DNA of 64,000 bases, taken from contig CM070874.1 in NCBI GenBank assembly GCA_036365515.1, positions 246,768,930 through 246,832,929 on the forward strand, read 5' to 3'. The notes beneath the pieces were generated by a model, which saw only the letters and a program-made list of their open reading frames with translations, was not told where the DNA came from and ran no database searches. The position numbers and the translations under genes are program-made. This stretch comes from Torymus aiolomorphi. Lineage: Eukaryota; Arthropoda; Insecta; Hymenoptera; Torymidae. Below are positions 12,829-24,119 of the stretch, piece after piece (within the stretch, counting starts at the first letter, position 1; each line of letters opens with the position of its first letter).

Positions 12829-13030
12829 GTGGAAAACAGTCCATTGACGGGTGGACTGTTTTCCACGTAACACTTGGACTATTAACATTTGATTATTCCT
12901 GAAGAGGGACAAAAATAAATTGTCCGAAACGTCGAAGGATAAAAAGAAAATTGGTGTTGTTTTATTAATTACCTTTTAATTAATAACACCGGAGTGGTAG
13001 TAAATTTAGCCATTAGCTGCAAGATTTGGG
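12829..13030 (+). mobile_element. Penelope-like element terminal fragment
   Basis: It contains, in order, a 13-bp inverted repeat (GGAAAACAGTCCA and its complement, 12830-12866), a hammerhead-like core and a tail TTAGCTGCAAGA. The order and wording match the ends of the two Penelope copies at 17115-20950, at lower identity, so it appears to be an older or different family. No coding part is attached. Confidence 0.65.
12899..12930 (+). ncRNA. Degenerate hammerhead-ribozyme motif
   Basis: The core reads CTGAAGA, then a stem II hairpin GGGACAA...TTGTCC, then GAAAC. The conserved box should be CTGATGA, so one core base is changed and self-cleavage is unlikely. Penelope-like elements are known to carry hammerhead motifs. 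Confidence 0.6.
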
Positions 13031-13272
13031 AAATTATTTCTAATGATTTTTTCGCCATTTTTATTTTTTGCTCGAATCTCGAAAGGAGTAAAAAGAAGGC
13101 CACGGATTGCGCGCGTAGCGCGCTGATTAACGCCAGTCTATAAATACTTAGCTCGTTTCATGATATCGCAATAAATTAAAATCATATATTAAAATAAATA
13201 AAAATACGTTTGATGAAAAATCGCAAACTATAATCATGTTTAGAAATACTTAAAAAAATAAGAAGTACTTAC
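13031..13272. other. Non-coding, probably intron
   Basis: No gene is visible. It follows the splice donor of the USP7-like exon on the minus strand and is therefore probably intronic. Confidence 0.4.
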
Positions 13273-13391
13273 TTCTAAGGTTATCGAGTCATCTTTAATA
13301 TATCCTTTGTCTAAATCAAGAACGTCTTGCCATGTCATAAAGTGACTAAATCCCCAGTCATTTTCTTTACTATAAAATAAATGCTGAATCT
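13273..13391 (-). CDS. USP7: USP7-like exon, end of MATH/TRAF domain
   Basis: On the minus strand a TTTGTTTCAG acceptor precedes 119 bp of open sequence, which ends in GAA followed by the donor GTAAGTACTT. It encodes HLFYSKENDWGFSHFMTW and then DKGYIKDDSITLE. This strongly resembles the C-terminal end of the N-terminal MATH domain of the deubiquitinase USP7, which binds substrates such as p53-family and chromatin proteins and removes ubiquitin in the nucleus. The exon starts in phase 2 (AG, then ATT). I found no other USP7 exon in the window, so the flanking introns must be long and full of transposons, or the exon is a stray duplicate. Intact splice sites and the absence of stops argue that it is functional. 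Confidence 0.8.
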
Positions 13392-14044
13392 CTGAAACAA
13401 ATATTATCATTTAATATTAGGTAAAAATTATTACCCAATTGAAAAAGTATCATTTAGGAAAATTTTCATAGCGTTATAAAAAAATATTTTTACATGTACT
13501 GCATATAAATAAATGTTTCTCTATTAATGATTATAACTATAGAGGTAGTTGTGTGGAATAACATGAGAAGGACCAGAGGGATGTTAAATAAAGTTTATCT
13601 TGTTTATCAGCATAGTCACTCTACTTTCATTAAGCTCTTAGATTAAACAATATTAGAGATCGAGTACTTTTTCTGCACGTTTGCTGGAACGTCTGTAGTG
13701 CAGCATGACAAGACTTTTTACAAATATATACAATAATTTTACAAAGACGCAATGTGAACATTGATAAATCCCATCGAATTTGATTGATACAATCGGGTTA
13801 CTTAATCACATACATACGTAGACATATATGGGAACGTCCGCCAGAAACTGATTTGACTGATGTCCTAGCAATCTAGTTATAATGTAATATGTGATAATTG
13901 CTACGATATCTAATACTGTGATACACATGTAAATACTTTTGATATATACTCTTGTTATATATTGCCTTTGTGATACTCTTGTAAATACTTGTAAATACTT
14001 TGTTTGTAAATAAATTTTATGCATATGTATGTGACTCAAATTAT
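13392..14044. other. Non-coding, probably intron
   Basis: AT-rich sequence with no recognisable feature. The open frame 13806-14168 on the minus strand has no motif. Confidence 0.4.
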
Positions 14045-15600
14045 GTATCTTGGGCGGCCATTTTGGCGCACACAATCGCGCCTTGAGGTAAAGAGACGTA
14101 AGGGCCTTGAGGTAAATAGCCAGCGGGCGCGAGCGACGCATTTTTCGTGTAAAACACGCTCTGTTCAACTCGCTGGTAATCGTATTCTGAGTCTTTCAGA
14201 AAAAAACAGAAGATATATATCGATAGATTTTGTCCTGCTCTTCCCAATGGTGCTATTGTTTTAATCCAAAACTCTCTCTTCTGGTCGAAAATCCGAGTTG
14301 AAAGTTCAGAGCTATTTTTCTCAAAATATATCACTTTTTTTTCAAAATGCATATCACCATTCGAAAGTACAAATCTTAAGCTACAAAACCCTAAATTTTC
14401 AAACTGGAGAAATGAAGGGCTCAAAAGTAACAAGATTAAAAAGACAGCGGCGGGTGGGCGCGAGCTGTTCGCGCTGCGCTCGGACGCGCCGCACGCTCGG
14501 GCTTGGTATAATGAGCTCGTAATCCTATTTTGAGTCTCTCAGAAAAAAACAAGACACATATATCAATAGATTTTTTCCTGCTCTTTCCAATGGTGATATT
14601 CTTTTTACTCACAAACACTTTCTTCTGGTCAGAAATTCGAGTGGAATGTTCAGAACCATTTTTCTTAAAGTACGAATATAACATATTGTTCGTCAAGATC
14701 CATAGCACCATTCGAAAGTACAAGTTATAAGCTACAAAACCCTAAATTTCCAAGTTGGAGAACCATAGAGCTAAAAGTAATAAGATTAAAAAGACAGCTG
14801 CGAGCGGCCCCGTGAAGTCTGTTCTGGGCTTGGACGCGCCTCTATATGCGTATATATCTACTATACTTTAATCGCTGCACCTCCACGTATTATCATTTCT
14901 GCCACTAGAGGGACTGAGACCACAGAGTCATTCTCAATACTTAAGAAAGCTCCTTGGAAGGTATTTATCACCCACTGAAAATGTTTTCTTCATCAATATT
15001 TATTATTTTCAAAATAAAAAAAAACTTTAAAATGTCAACGATTTTCAATTGCTGTTGTAACACTTTTGATGAAGCAAAACATTCACCTAAACTGAGGTTT
15101 GTTTCTGAAAAAATGAAAGCACGTTTTCCGCATTTACAAAATAAAGATAAAATATGTGATTCTTGTCGATTAAAATTTGATGCGGAAATTGAGGAAGAAA
15201 ATGTAGTGTCAATGGAAGAATCTAGAGAAATTATTTCTTAGTATTACTTTTGACCTCTACGTTTCTCCAACTTGAAAATTTAGGGCTTTGTAGCTTATAA
15301 CTTGTACTTTTGAACGCTGCTATGCATTTTGAAGAACAACATATTATACTTTAAGAAAAATTATTCTGAACTTTCCACTCGAATTTCGTACCAGAAGAAA
15401 GAGTTTCGGAGTAAAGCAATAGCACCATTGGAAGAGCAGAAAAAAATCTATCGATATGTGTATTTTGTGTTTTTCTGAGAGACTCAGAATACGGTTACGA
15501 GCGAGTTGAATAGAGCATGTTGCACGAAAAATGCATCGCGCGCGCCCGCTGTCTGGTTGCTGGCGGACGCTCTCATATGGGTAAATCTTCACAGCTTTTG
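14045..15600. repeat. ~340-bp repeat: two direct copies and one inverted copy
   Basis: A unit containing TTCTGAGTCTTTCAG, CCAATGGTG, TTCTTCTGGTC and GCTACAAAACCCTAAAT occurs at about 14045-14440 and again at about 14510-14810, and in reverse at about 15260-15600. The outer edges also pair (GCGGGCG...GCATTTTTCGTG against its complement near 15530-15560), so the whole could be one inverted-repeat element carrying the small ORF at 14954-15241. Confidence 0.7.
14954..15241 (+). CDS. Small cysteine-rich protein, unknown function
   Basis: A 95-residue frame. The best start is probably the internal methionine before STIFNCCC at 15031. The pattern is a CCC cluster, then KHSPKLRFVSEKM, then ICDSCRLKF, so two cysteine pairs spaced about 40 residues apart look like a zinc-binding module. 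It sits between inverted copies of a 340-bp repeat, which suggests a mobile-element gene or a fragment of one. The cysteine pattern loosely recalls the larger ORF at 62809-63846. I do not recognise the family. Confidence 0.4.
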   Translation: MEGIYHPLKMFSSSIFIIFKIKKNFKMSTIFNCCCNTFDEAKHSPKLRFVSEKMKARFPHLQNKDKICDSCRLKFDAEIEEENVVSMEESREIIS

Positions 15601-16780
15601 TCTCTTGTGAGACATTTTTAAAGTTTTCTTATTGCTCCTATTAGCATGGCCTGCGAAGCACATAAATGAGACTGGATGTAAAATCTTCAATATAACATAG
15701 AAAACAAATCCTGTAATCCATATTAGAGTGCCACGCAGGCCGCAACCAGAAAATATAGAAGACTGGCTAGAAAAGAAGCAAAAACTCTTCTAAAAAATTA
15801 GAATCGATATAATTTCAAAACCAAGTTACATAGATTTGATTTTTTAATTTAAAATACTTATTTTTAAAATATTTATTTTAGTCTTTTCTAAACATTCCAA
15901 TAGATTATTTAACGATTACAAAGGTACCGTATCTCGAAAAATACAAAAAACCCTCGTTTTTAAGTTATTTTTGAATTATCTCGTGAAGGATGTTCTTAAA
16001 GTAACTAAAAAAAGTTTTAGGTGTATAGAAGACACGTAAGTACATGTACTTGAATTTTTTCATATTTTTCTTAGGTCATTTTCAGGGTTAAAAAAATTTC
16101 GAAGTACTCGAATGCTCACTGATTTATAGAGTAAGGACAAAAAATTTACCTAGAATTTTCGGGAAACTTATTCTCTGTGATTAAATTTAACATTAAAATT
16201 TTTTTTCAACTATACTTCAAATATCCCGTCTTTCAAATTCCTAATACAACCTAAAAATCATGCTTTTACCGCTTAAAATCATGATTTTGTGGTTATTTTG
16301 GTATATATCTCAACATAGATGTTCTAAAAGTTTCTAAAAAGAAGCACTCGAACGCTCAGTGAAGTTTAGATGAAGAATAAAAATATATATAGGTATATAT
16401 ATAACAACTCATTTTTTTCATTACTGTTCCTGTCCCTATATTAATGGGCTTATGGCTTTTTTTTTTACAGAAGAAATGTATTTAAGCTCGCTTGCCATGT
16501 GATGATATTCCTTTTTCTGTGTAATGGGCCATACTTGTGAACTACGGCAGCAATTGGTTAGGTTGTGAGGGTGTCCACATAAGAAAAAGGAGTAGATATA
16601 GTTATAAAAACAGGAAACAAATATACGAAATACAGGCCTACTGACCAATCATCGTCGAGCCTCATAAGATTTTTTACAGACATAGAAAAAAGAGGTTATT
16701 TTAGAACGACCCAAAGGGTATAAAAACTTCCTACTTAAAATACAATTAATGTTCAGTGTTGCCTGTCTACCTATCGACCT
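15601..16780. other. Unassigned AT-rich sequence
   Basis: No supported gene. A frame on the minus strand (16436-16648) shows no motif. A short stretch near 15735-15800 reads VPRRPQPENIEDWLEKKQ in one frame but has no clear context. Confidence 0.4.
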
Positions 16781-16847
16781 CCCATATGTATGTATGTATG
16801 TGAAGTATGGTGCACCATTTTTTTTGTCTTTTTAATGATAGGATCGA

Positions 16848-17114
16848 GATATTTGAATCGGATGGGTAGCATTCAAAAGAGAATTAAAATACTTATATTT
16901 TCTAAAGAAAAAAAAAAGTTTCTAGCTATCAAGGTTCTTTTGTTATTAACAAAAACGTGTTTTTTTTTTAAAGCTCATAACTCCCAAACTAAACGGTCAA
17001 TTTTTTTGAGAAAAATCATGATAATGTAGAATATAATAAATAGCTATAATCTGTAAAAATTTGAATTCACTCTGTTTTGTAGAATGCAGCTAATCGTAGA
17101 TTTTCGTTGAAATA
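16848..17114 (+). repeat. Copy of the 323-bp repeat family, left of the Penelope pair
   Basis: About 110 bp (AGCATTCAAAAGAGAATTAA through TTGTTATTAACAAAAACG) recurs in the same orientation at 21200-21310. The Penelope pair therefore lies between members of one repeat family. Confidence 0.65.
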
Positions 17115-17218
17115 ATTGTCTTGCAGCTAACGGCCAGTTTCCGACCAGTATGGTGTTTAGTTTTCAATGTTTAGGAATAATAAAATAAAATGACACCATT
17201 TCTTTATACTAGTTCAAC

Positions 17219-17247
17219 GTTTCGGACATTTATATGTCCCTCATCAG
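17219..17247 (-). ncRNA. Hammerhead ribozyme motif in Penelope 3' end
   Basis: On the minus strand the conserved box CTGATGA is followed by a perfect stem II hairpin (GGGACAT...ATGTCC) and the second box GAAAC. This is the canonical catalytic core. Hammerhead ribozymes in the terminal repeats of Penelope-like elements are known and are thought to process the transcript. Of the four copies in the window, only this one and that at 36850-36878 keep both boxes intact. I did not resolve stems I and III. Confidence 0.75.
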
Positions 17248-17659
17248 GAATCTAATAAATCACCAACAACGATTTTTTTATTATTAAACCAACAATATGA
17301 AGTACAATAATTAAATAATAACATCAAACTTACAATAATTTTCCATAACTTGTCACAGTTGTTAACGGAAGAACAGTCCGCTCGTCAATAACGGTTACAG
17401 AGATTTTTTCGCTTTATATAGTAAGATCTATAAATATGTGTGTGTAATAAAAAATAAATATATACGTAACGCAAGTAGTGTATGGTACGGTTGGGTGGGG
17501 GGAGACCCACTACGGGAGTTAGAGAACGGAGAGAAGTATTAGGGTAACACGTATTATAGACAATGTTCTTGTACATACAGCGTAAGCGAGGAGTGGTATA
17601 GCTCCACTATTCATGTCTTCCTAATACTTCTTCGTATACTGAACGCAACTGTTATAATA

Positions 17660-18955
17660 CTAAGAAGACAAAAACTCAAAATTATTAATCAATATACTAT
17701 ATTCTTTTGGTAACTTTGCGATTTCAAATTGTTTATTCATGAAATTTTTTTGTGTGTGTATATATAGCGCTTCTGTAAAAAGACTTTTTCCAGTATTACT
17801 TTCACTATCTAATATCTTAACATTTTGGAAATTTATAGTATGATTTTTCTCTATTTTATGAATAAATAATGATGAATTTTTGTCTTCCTCGTAATATTTT
17901 CTTTGATGTTCTTTAATTCTCACACCTAAATGTCTACAAGTCTGTCCTACATACGAGGCATTACAATTGTCACAATTAATTTTATAAATAACATTAGAAT
18001 TATTAAATTTTATATTCTTATCTTTTCCTAATACTATAATATTGTTGAGTTTGTTATTCATACTAAAAACAACATTTTTATTAAGCCTTTTCAATAAATT
18101 TTTTATGAAACCTTCTAATTCTTTGATAAATGGTAAACATATAAATGTCTTGTTGTCGTTAATATCATTATGAGGAAGGTCAATTGTAGAGTGAATCTCT
18201 TTTAGTCTTTTCTTTATGTGGAAATTGGTTATAATATCTCTATGTTTATTAATAATTAGTTTAACATCTAAGAAACTAATGCTGTTATTTTGTGATTTCT
18301 CAACAGTAAATTGTATATTTTTATCGTAAGAATTAAATACATTCAAAGTGTGTTGTATATCATTTTTGTGAATACATAATACAATGTCATCGACATATCG
18401 AAAGTAAAACAACGGTTTAGATTTTAACTTATTGGTACATTGTAATTCAAGGTTCTCAATGACTATATCAGATAGATAAGGCTTAAAGGGTTGCCCATAG
18501 CACAACCAAAGGTTTGTCTGTAAAATTTTCCATTAAACTGAAAAAAATTATTATTTAATATAAACGTGATAACTTTAAAGAATTACTTTCACTTAAAGTT
18601 CTTCAGAGCAATTTAAATTAATTCTATTATGTAATTGATGCCATCTCCTTTCTATTGCGTTATAAATTAAGTATTCCGGAACATTAGTGAACAAGCTAAC
18701 GACATCAAAACTAATAATTTCATGATCAGGAGGAATATGAATATTATCAATTTTATCCTTTAATTTTACACTGTTATCTATATGAGAGATTGGAGTTTTT
18801 AGGTTATTTTGTAAAAAATATGCAAAAAATTTTGATATGGCGTAAGGCGGAGAGTTTATGGTGGAAATAATAGGTCGAACAGGAAAACCATCTTTATGTA
18901 TTTTTATTAAACCGTACGCTTTGACAATATTAAATTTTTGTAACACTGGTTCTAA
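17660..18955 (-). pseudogene. Penelope-like reverse transcriptase / GIY-YIG endonuclease (copy A)
   Basis: Minus-strand frames at 18946-18593 and 18505-17660 encode YGLIKIHKDG...RPIIST, then SFDVVSLFTNVP, then the palm FRYVDDIV. The GIY-YIG endonuclease at the C-terminus has VIYKINCDNCNASYVGQT and RIKEH. This order (RT, then GIY-YIG) defines Penelope-like elements. The frame breaks near 18540-18600, and upstream WSNKI is followed by a stop. An in-frame deletion after RDIITN removes about 65 residues present in copy B, probably part of the thumb region. The protein is therefore not functional as it stands, although RT and nuclease motifs survive. Confidence 0.85.
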
Positions 18956-19104
18956 TTTTTTCCCTTTGCCAGTAAATTAAATTTTATTCGACCATTTTAT
19001 AAGTTCATTGGCTTTCCTTTCTAACGACGATAGAGGATTTGATAAAATTTGTTCATAATATTTGTTATCACAAAATAACGATTCAAACTTTTCAATATAC
19101 ACAT

Positions 19105-20404
19105 ATATATAACAGTGTAAAATTAAAGGAAAAAATTGATAATATTCATATTCGTCCTGACAATGAAATTATTAGTTTTGATGTCGTTAGCTTGTTCACT
19201 AATGTTCCGGAATACTTAATTTATAACGCAATAGAAAGGAGATGGCATCAATTACATAATAGAATTAATTTACATTGCTCTGAATTCATTAAAGTTATCA
19301 CGTTTATATTGAATAATAATTTTTTTCAGTTTAATGGAAAATTTTACAGACAAACCTTTGGTTGTAGTATGGGCAACCCTTTAAGCCCAATCCATTTGAT
19401 ATAGTCATTAAGGACCTTGAATTACAATGTACCAATAAGTTAAAATCTAAACCGTTGTTTTACTTTCGATATGTCGATGACATTGTATTATGTATTCACA
19501 AAAATGATATACAACACACTTTGAATGTATTTAATTCTTACGATAAAAATATACAATTTACTGTTGAGTGATCACACAATAACAGCATTAGTTTATTAGA
19601 TGTTAAAATAATTATTAATAAACATAGAGATATTATAACCAATTGGTATAGAAAACCTACATTCCCTGGGAGATATTTAAACTTTAATTCGCACCATCCG
19701 TTGAGTAACAAAATTGCGATAATTTATTGTCTTGTTGATCGCGCAATAAAGTTATCTCACAGTTCATTCCATAAGTAAAATATTTCCTTTATAAAACATG
19801 TTTTAAAATACAATAATTATACACCTGATCTAATCAATTTCCACATAAAGAAAAGACTAAAAAAGATTCACTCTACAATTGACCTTCCTCATAATGATAT
19901 TAACGACAACAAGACATTTATATGTTTACCATTTATCAAAGAATTAGAAGGTTTCATAAAAAATTTCTTTAAAAGGCTTAATACAAATGTTGTTTTTAGT
20001 ATGAATAACAAACTCAACAATATTATAGTATTAGGCAAAGATAAGAATATAAAATTTAATAATTCTAATGTTATTTATAAAATTAATTGTGACAATTGTA
20101 ATGCCTCGTATGTAGGACAGACTAGTAGACATTTAGGCGTGAGAATTAAAGAACATCAAAGAAAATATTGCGAGGAAGACAAAAATTCATCATTATTTAT
20201 TCATAAAATAGAGAAAAATCATACTATAAATTTCCAAAATGTTAAGATATTAGATAGTGAAAAGTAATACTGGAAAAAGACTTTTTACAGAAGCGCTATA
20301 TATACACACACAAAAAAATTTCATGAATAAACAATTTGAAATCGCAAAGTTACCAAAAGAATATAGTATATTGATTAAAAATTTTGAGTTTTTGTCTTCT
20401 TAGT
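19105..20404 (+). pseudogene. Penelope-like RT / GIY-YIG (copy B)
   Basis: RT motifs SFDVVSLFTNVP and GCSMGNPLSP are present, then a frameshift near 19395, then FRYVDDIVLCI with a stop shortly after. The stretch WYRKPTFPGRYLN (19640-19680) that copy A has lost is kept here. The GIY-YIG part (20001-20267) has VIYKINCDNCNASYVGQT, and a small frameshift near 20262 separates it from the C-terminus. Disabled by several stops. Confidence 0.8.
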
Positions 20405-20818
20405 ATTATAACAGTTGCGTTCAGTATACGAAGAAGTATTAGGAAGACATGAATAACGGAGCTATATCACTCCTCGCTTACGCTGTATGTACAACAAGAA
20501 CATTGTCTATAATACGTGTTACCCTAATACTTCTCTCCGTTCTCCAAATCCCGTAGTGGGTTTCTCCCCATCTAGCCGTATCATACACTACTTGCGTTAC
20601 GTATGTATTTATTTTTGATTACACACACATATTTATAGATCTTACTATATAAAGCGAAAAAATCTCTGTAACCGTTATTGACGAGCGGGCTGTTCTTCCG
20701 TTACCAACTGTGACAAGTTATTGAAAATTATTGCAAGTTTGATGTTATTATTTAATTATTGTACTTCATATTGTTGGTTTAGTAATACAAAAATCGTTGT
20801 TGGTGATTTATTAGATTC

Positions 20819-20847
20819 CGGATGAGGGACATAAAAATGTCCGAAAC
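20819..20847 (+). ncRNA. Degenerate hammerhead motif, Penelope copy B
   Basis: Box one reads CGGATGA instead of CTGATGA. Stem II (GGGACAT...ATGTCC) and GAAAC are intact. One changed core base probably abolishes cleavage. Confidence 0.65.
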
Positions 20848-21007
20848 GTTGAACTAGTATAAAAAATGGTGTCATTTTATTTTATTAATCCTAAACATTG
20901 AAAACTAAACACCATACTGGTAGGAAATTGGCCGTTAGCTCAAGACAATTAATTCATTCTGTTGGTTAGTTTTTTAGAAAAAAATTAAAAACTGAAAAAA
21001 ATGAGTT

Positions 21008-21530
21008 TTATATTTTCAACGATTACGGGAGTAAAATTGACTTAATCGCTTCAAAATTGCTTGTAGAGAAAGATTTTGGATAGTTCTCGGTCGAGTTCTT
21101 TGGGCAAAATGATTGGTCCATAAATTTCAGAGATATTTGAGGTTAAAATTTTTTTAACCTTTTTTCAAATTGCAATTTCTCGAGAACTGCTCTATGTATC
21201 TAAATCGGGTTGATAGCATTCGAAAGAGAATTAAAATACCTATATTTTCTAATAAAAAAACAGTTTCTAGCTATCTCGGTTCCTTTGTTATTAACCAAAA
21301 CGTAAACATTGAAAAATGAGAAAATGAGCTTTGTATGTCAACCTATTAAGGGAATAAAATTGACTTAATTGCTTCAAAATTCCTTGTAGAGGTAGATTTT
21401 GAATAGCTCTTCGTCAAGTTCTATGGGCAAAATGATTGGTTAATAATTTCAGAGATATTTGAGGTTAAAATTTTTTTAACCTTTTTTTCAAATCGCAATT
21501 TCCCGAGACGGCTCTATGTATCAGCTCCAT
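21008..21530 (+). repeat. Tandem repeat, period ~323 bp
   Basis: The sequence from AAATTGACTTAATCGCTTC at 21033 recurs from 21356 with few changes and includes GGGCAAAATGATTGGT and GAGATATTTGAGGTTAAAA. Part of the unit also occurs left of the Penelope pair (16848). Confidence 0.8.
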
Positions 21531-22150
21531 ATTTATAAACAATATGATAAATGTGATATAGATAATATGTGTGCTAATTTTCATCAAAATCGAACGTTTA
21601 CTTTTTGAGATATTTGATATTGAAAATTGTTGTATTTTTTACAAAGTCAATTTCTTTGTCGCATGATAACGAGTGAAAAAAAATTGATTTAATCATGTTG
21701 AAATTTTGTAGAAATTTAGAGTTTGTATCTTTATCGTATAAGTCCTTTAGGTAAAAGAATCGTCTATTTAAGGTTAAAATTTTACGTTTTTTTTTTTTTT
21801 TTTTAAATCGTGATTTTGAAAAATCACACTTCATGTATCAGTTTGAAATTTTTAGACTATTTTGTATGCGATATATCGACAGCGGAGCGGAATAAGGTCG
21901 AATTTTAAATATTAATGAATTTTTAAATCATTGTAAATTCTTATATCATTTTAAAACACGTAGAATGAATAAACGTATATTATATTTGAACTTTATGCTA
22001 TACATATAGGAACGATAAATTAATTTGGAGGAAACCACGTGCCAATGACTTGGCAGCGGCTTTTTGTTTTTCTGTCTTTATATAGTCATTTATTAACTCA
22101 ATTTAGAAATAACGTATATATTAAATAATTTTGTAGTAAATAAAATCTAA

Positions 22151-22152
<2 letters not shown>
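21531..22152. other. AT-rich sequence without gene
   Basis: Nothing is recognised apart from a T run at about 21786-21804. Confidence 0.5.

Positions 22153-22236
<84 letters not shown>
22153..22236. repeat. (AT)n microsatellite, left part
   Basis: An uninterrupted AT run that ends exactly where the LTR-like element begins and continues on its far side at 25734. Confidence 0.95.
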
Positions 22237-22239
<3 letters not shown>

Positions 22240-23546
22240 CACGGGGTGGATTTTCGGGCTAAGGCACGTTACTCCTGCGTACCTTAGCGGTTCAATTCCG
22301 TATCTCTCGGTTCAACTCCCGGAGATTGAGTAGCCAGATTAGGTAACAGACGCTACAACGTCGTGCAATGTTAATCTAAACTGGTGACTTACCGTGCAAC
22401 ACGCAAGTCGAAGACTTGCGCTTTGTTTCTCACCAGTGACTCGAACTCTCCTCTCGTTCACTGGTTCGTGTGCCGGCTGGTCAGATGAAACGATACGTTT
22501 TCTCTTACGTAACGACCGCGGAGGCGGCGAGGAGCGGGGAATGACTAAGGTCACGAAATAATAACTCGAGTGGTTAAAGTTAATAACAAAAGACTAAGGT
22601 TTATTAAATAAAAGAGGTTGTGGTTTGATAATAAATCAGAAATATAAAAGAATTGAATTTAAGTTCGCGTCTTCTCTATCTAAATGGTGCGCCAGCACGT
22701 TACCTTTGACGTCAGCTGCCTCGGAGACTGACGTCACGCTCGCGGTAAATTACGCCGCGCACGTGAGGTATAATACGCCTCACGTGAGCGGTACTCTACG
22801 TGCGCGCTCACCGAGTAATGCGACGAGGTGTGAGAGCAGTCGCGATCGCCGCGCGACGCACACAAGTATAAGTGTGAGAGAGAGGGTAGACGGCGGTTTT
22901 ACACGTGTGCGCACTCTCCGGCTTTGAAAAAGCCGGTGGTTTGACCTCGCGTTTAACCTTGATGAAGTGCGAGCCCGATGCCTACACTCTCTCCTCGCAC
23001 TTGCTCTCACCGCACGAGAACGCCTACTTGAAGCCGATGTCCAGGTACGACGAGCCTGGACAAGCGGTTACGCGGAGCTAATACGCGGCGCGGAAGAATG
23101 CGCGCACGCTTACCTTTTACCCAATTTAGCAACGGCTCAATTGGTAGTTGATCGGTCTCGGACGTGTCTGGTCTTACTTCCTGAGCAATATAAAAATCTT
23201 GATGCTGCGGTGGAGCGGACACGAAAAGTACTATTACTTCCTCCAGACACTAAGTAGTTTGAGTGCGGCAGGTGATACTAGCCTGTCGCACTTGAACTTT
23301 GCACTTTAACGCGCGAAAACCGCAGAAGTACTTCAATACACTATTTTTGTATATCACGAGCAAAACTCTCGTGATTCGCGCTCTGACACGGTACTTCTCT
23401 TCAAATGAACGAACGAGTCTTCTTTTAATAACGGGCGAAACAAGGTGGAGCGAAACGAAAAGCGGTTGCAGAATACCGTAGCGAACTATAAGATGGCCGG
23501 CCGGCTCGCCGCGGTCTGCTAGTCATCACGTCGATGCAGCTCAGAT

Positions 23547-23728
23547 TGTAGGGACTGCGATCTTCGTCGTTGCTCGAGTGTACGAGCGTGCGGACGTCCG
23601 TCCGCTGTACCTCTCCTCAGTACATTAATAAAGCCTCCTTGTTACTGTTGACTCCTCGACTCATTATTCTCTCTTCTCTCCCCTTCCTTTCCTGGAACTA
23701 GGAGAGCCGTGGGGCTAGAATCCCCACA
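23547..23728 (+). repeat. Gypsy 5' LTR (shortened)
   Basis: Runs TGTAGGGACTGCGATCTTC to ATCCCCACA, 182 bp, with AATAAAG near 23626. It shares its end with the 3' LTR but lacks an internal segment. Confidence 0.9.
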
Positions 23729-23742
23729 TTGGTGACCCCGAC
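23729..23742 (+). promoter_or_regulatory. Gypsy primer-binding site
   Basis: TTGGTGACCCCGAC directly follows the 5' LTR. It has the position and form of a tRNA 3'-end complement as used by insect gypsy elements. Confidence 0.75.
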
Positions 23743-24119
23743 TATCAGCCGAGGAGAAGGCAAGTCGGCGCCTGCCGCGGCGTGTTCTCGCCGCCACTGC
23801 TTTCGCCCGTGGCACGTGCATCCAGTGCCGCACCACAAGCCTCGGCGAGTCTTGCGGCACTTCGCCGCACAGGAGAATTTTTCTCTCGCCCCTATGCGTG
23901 CTGGCACGCCGGCGCATACGGGAAACCTCGACGTGTGCGTGCTGGCACGCCGGCGCACACGTGAAAAATCAACGGCCTAGAGCCTTTAGCGCAACTGCGC
24001 AATCATCGTGCCTCGTCGAGCCATCTCCGAGGCATCGCAGCTTTCTTCAGCAGATCTCCAGGTGCGTACTTGCGTGAAGCCATCGTCACCGGCGCCTTCA
24101 AACGCACCTGTTGAGCAAC

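Larger units (their letters stand above)
17115..19104 (-). mobile_element. Penelope-like element, copy A (5' truncated)
   Basis: On the minus strand the element enters the polyprotein inside RT at about 19104, runs through RT and GIY-YIG to 17660, and ends in a 3' tail with a hammerhead motif at 17219-17247. The tail ends with GCAAGACAA at 17115. It joins copy B head to head at about 19104/19105. Compared with copy B it lacks about 200 bp between RT and the endonuclease linker. Confidence 0.85.
19105..20950 (+). mobile_element. Penelope-like element, copy B (5' truncated)
   Basis: A near-identical copy in opposite orientation. It begins further inside RT than copy A (at VKLKEKIDNI) and ends with the hammerhead-bearing tail and CAAGACAA at 20950. 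Together A and B form a 3.8-kb near-palindrome with symmetrical ends TTGTCTTG...CAAGACAA. Confidence 0.85.

Noticed and set aside
16436..16690. Possible host exon on the minus strand (WPITQKKEYHHMASELKY)
   Set aside because: No convincing splice sites or similarity I can name, and the frame is not preserved.
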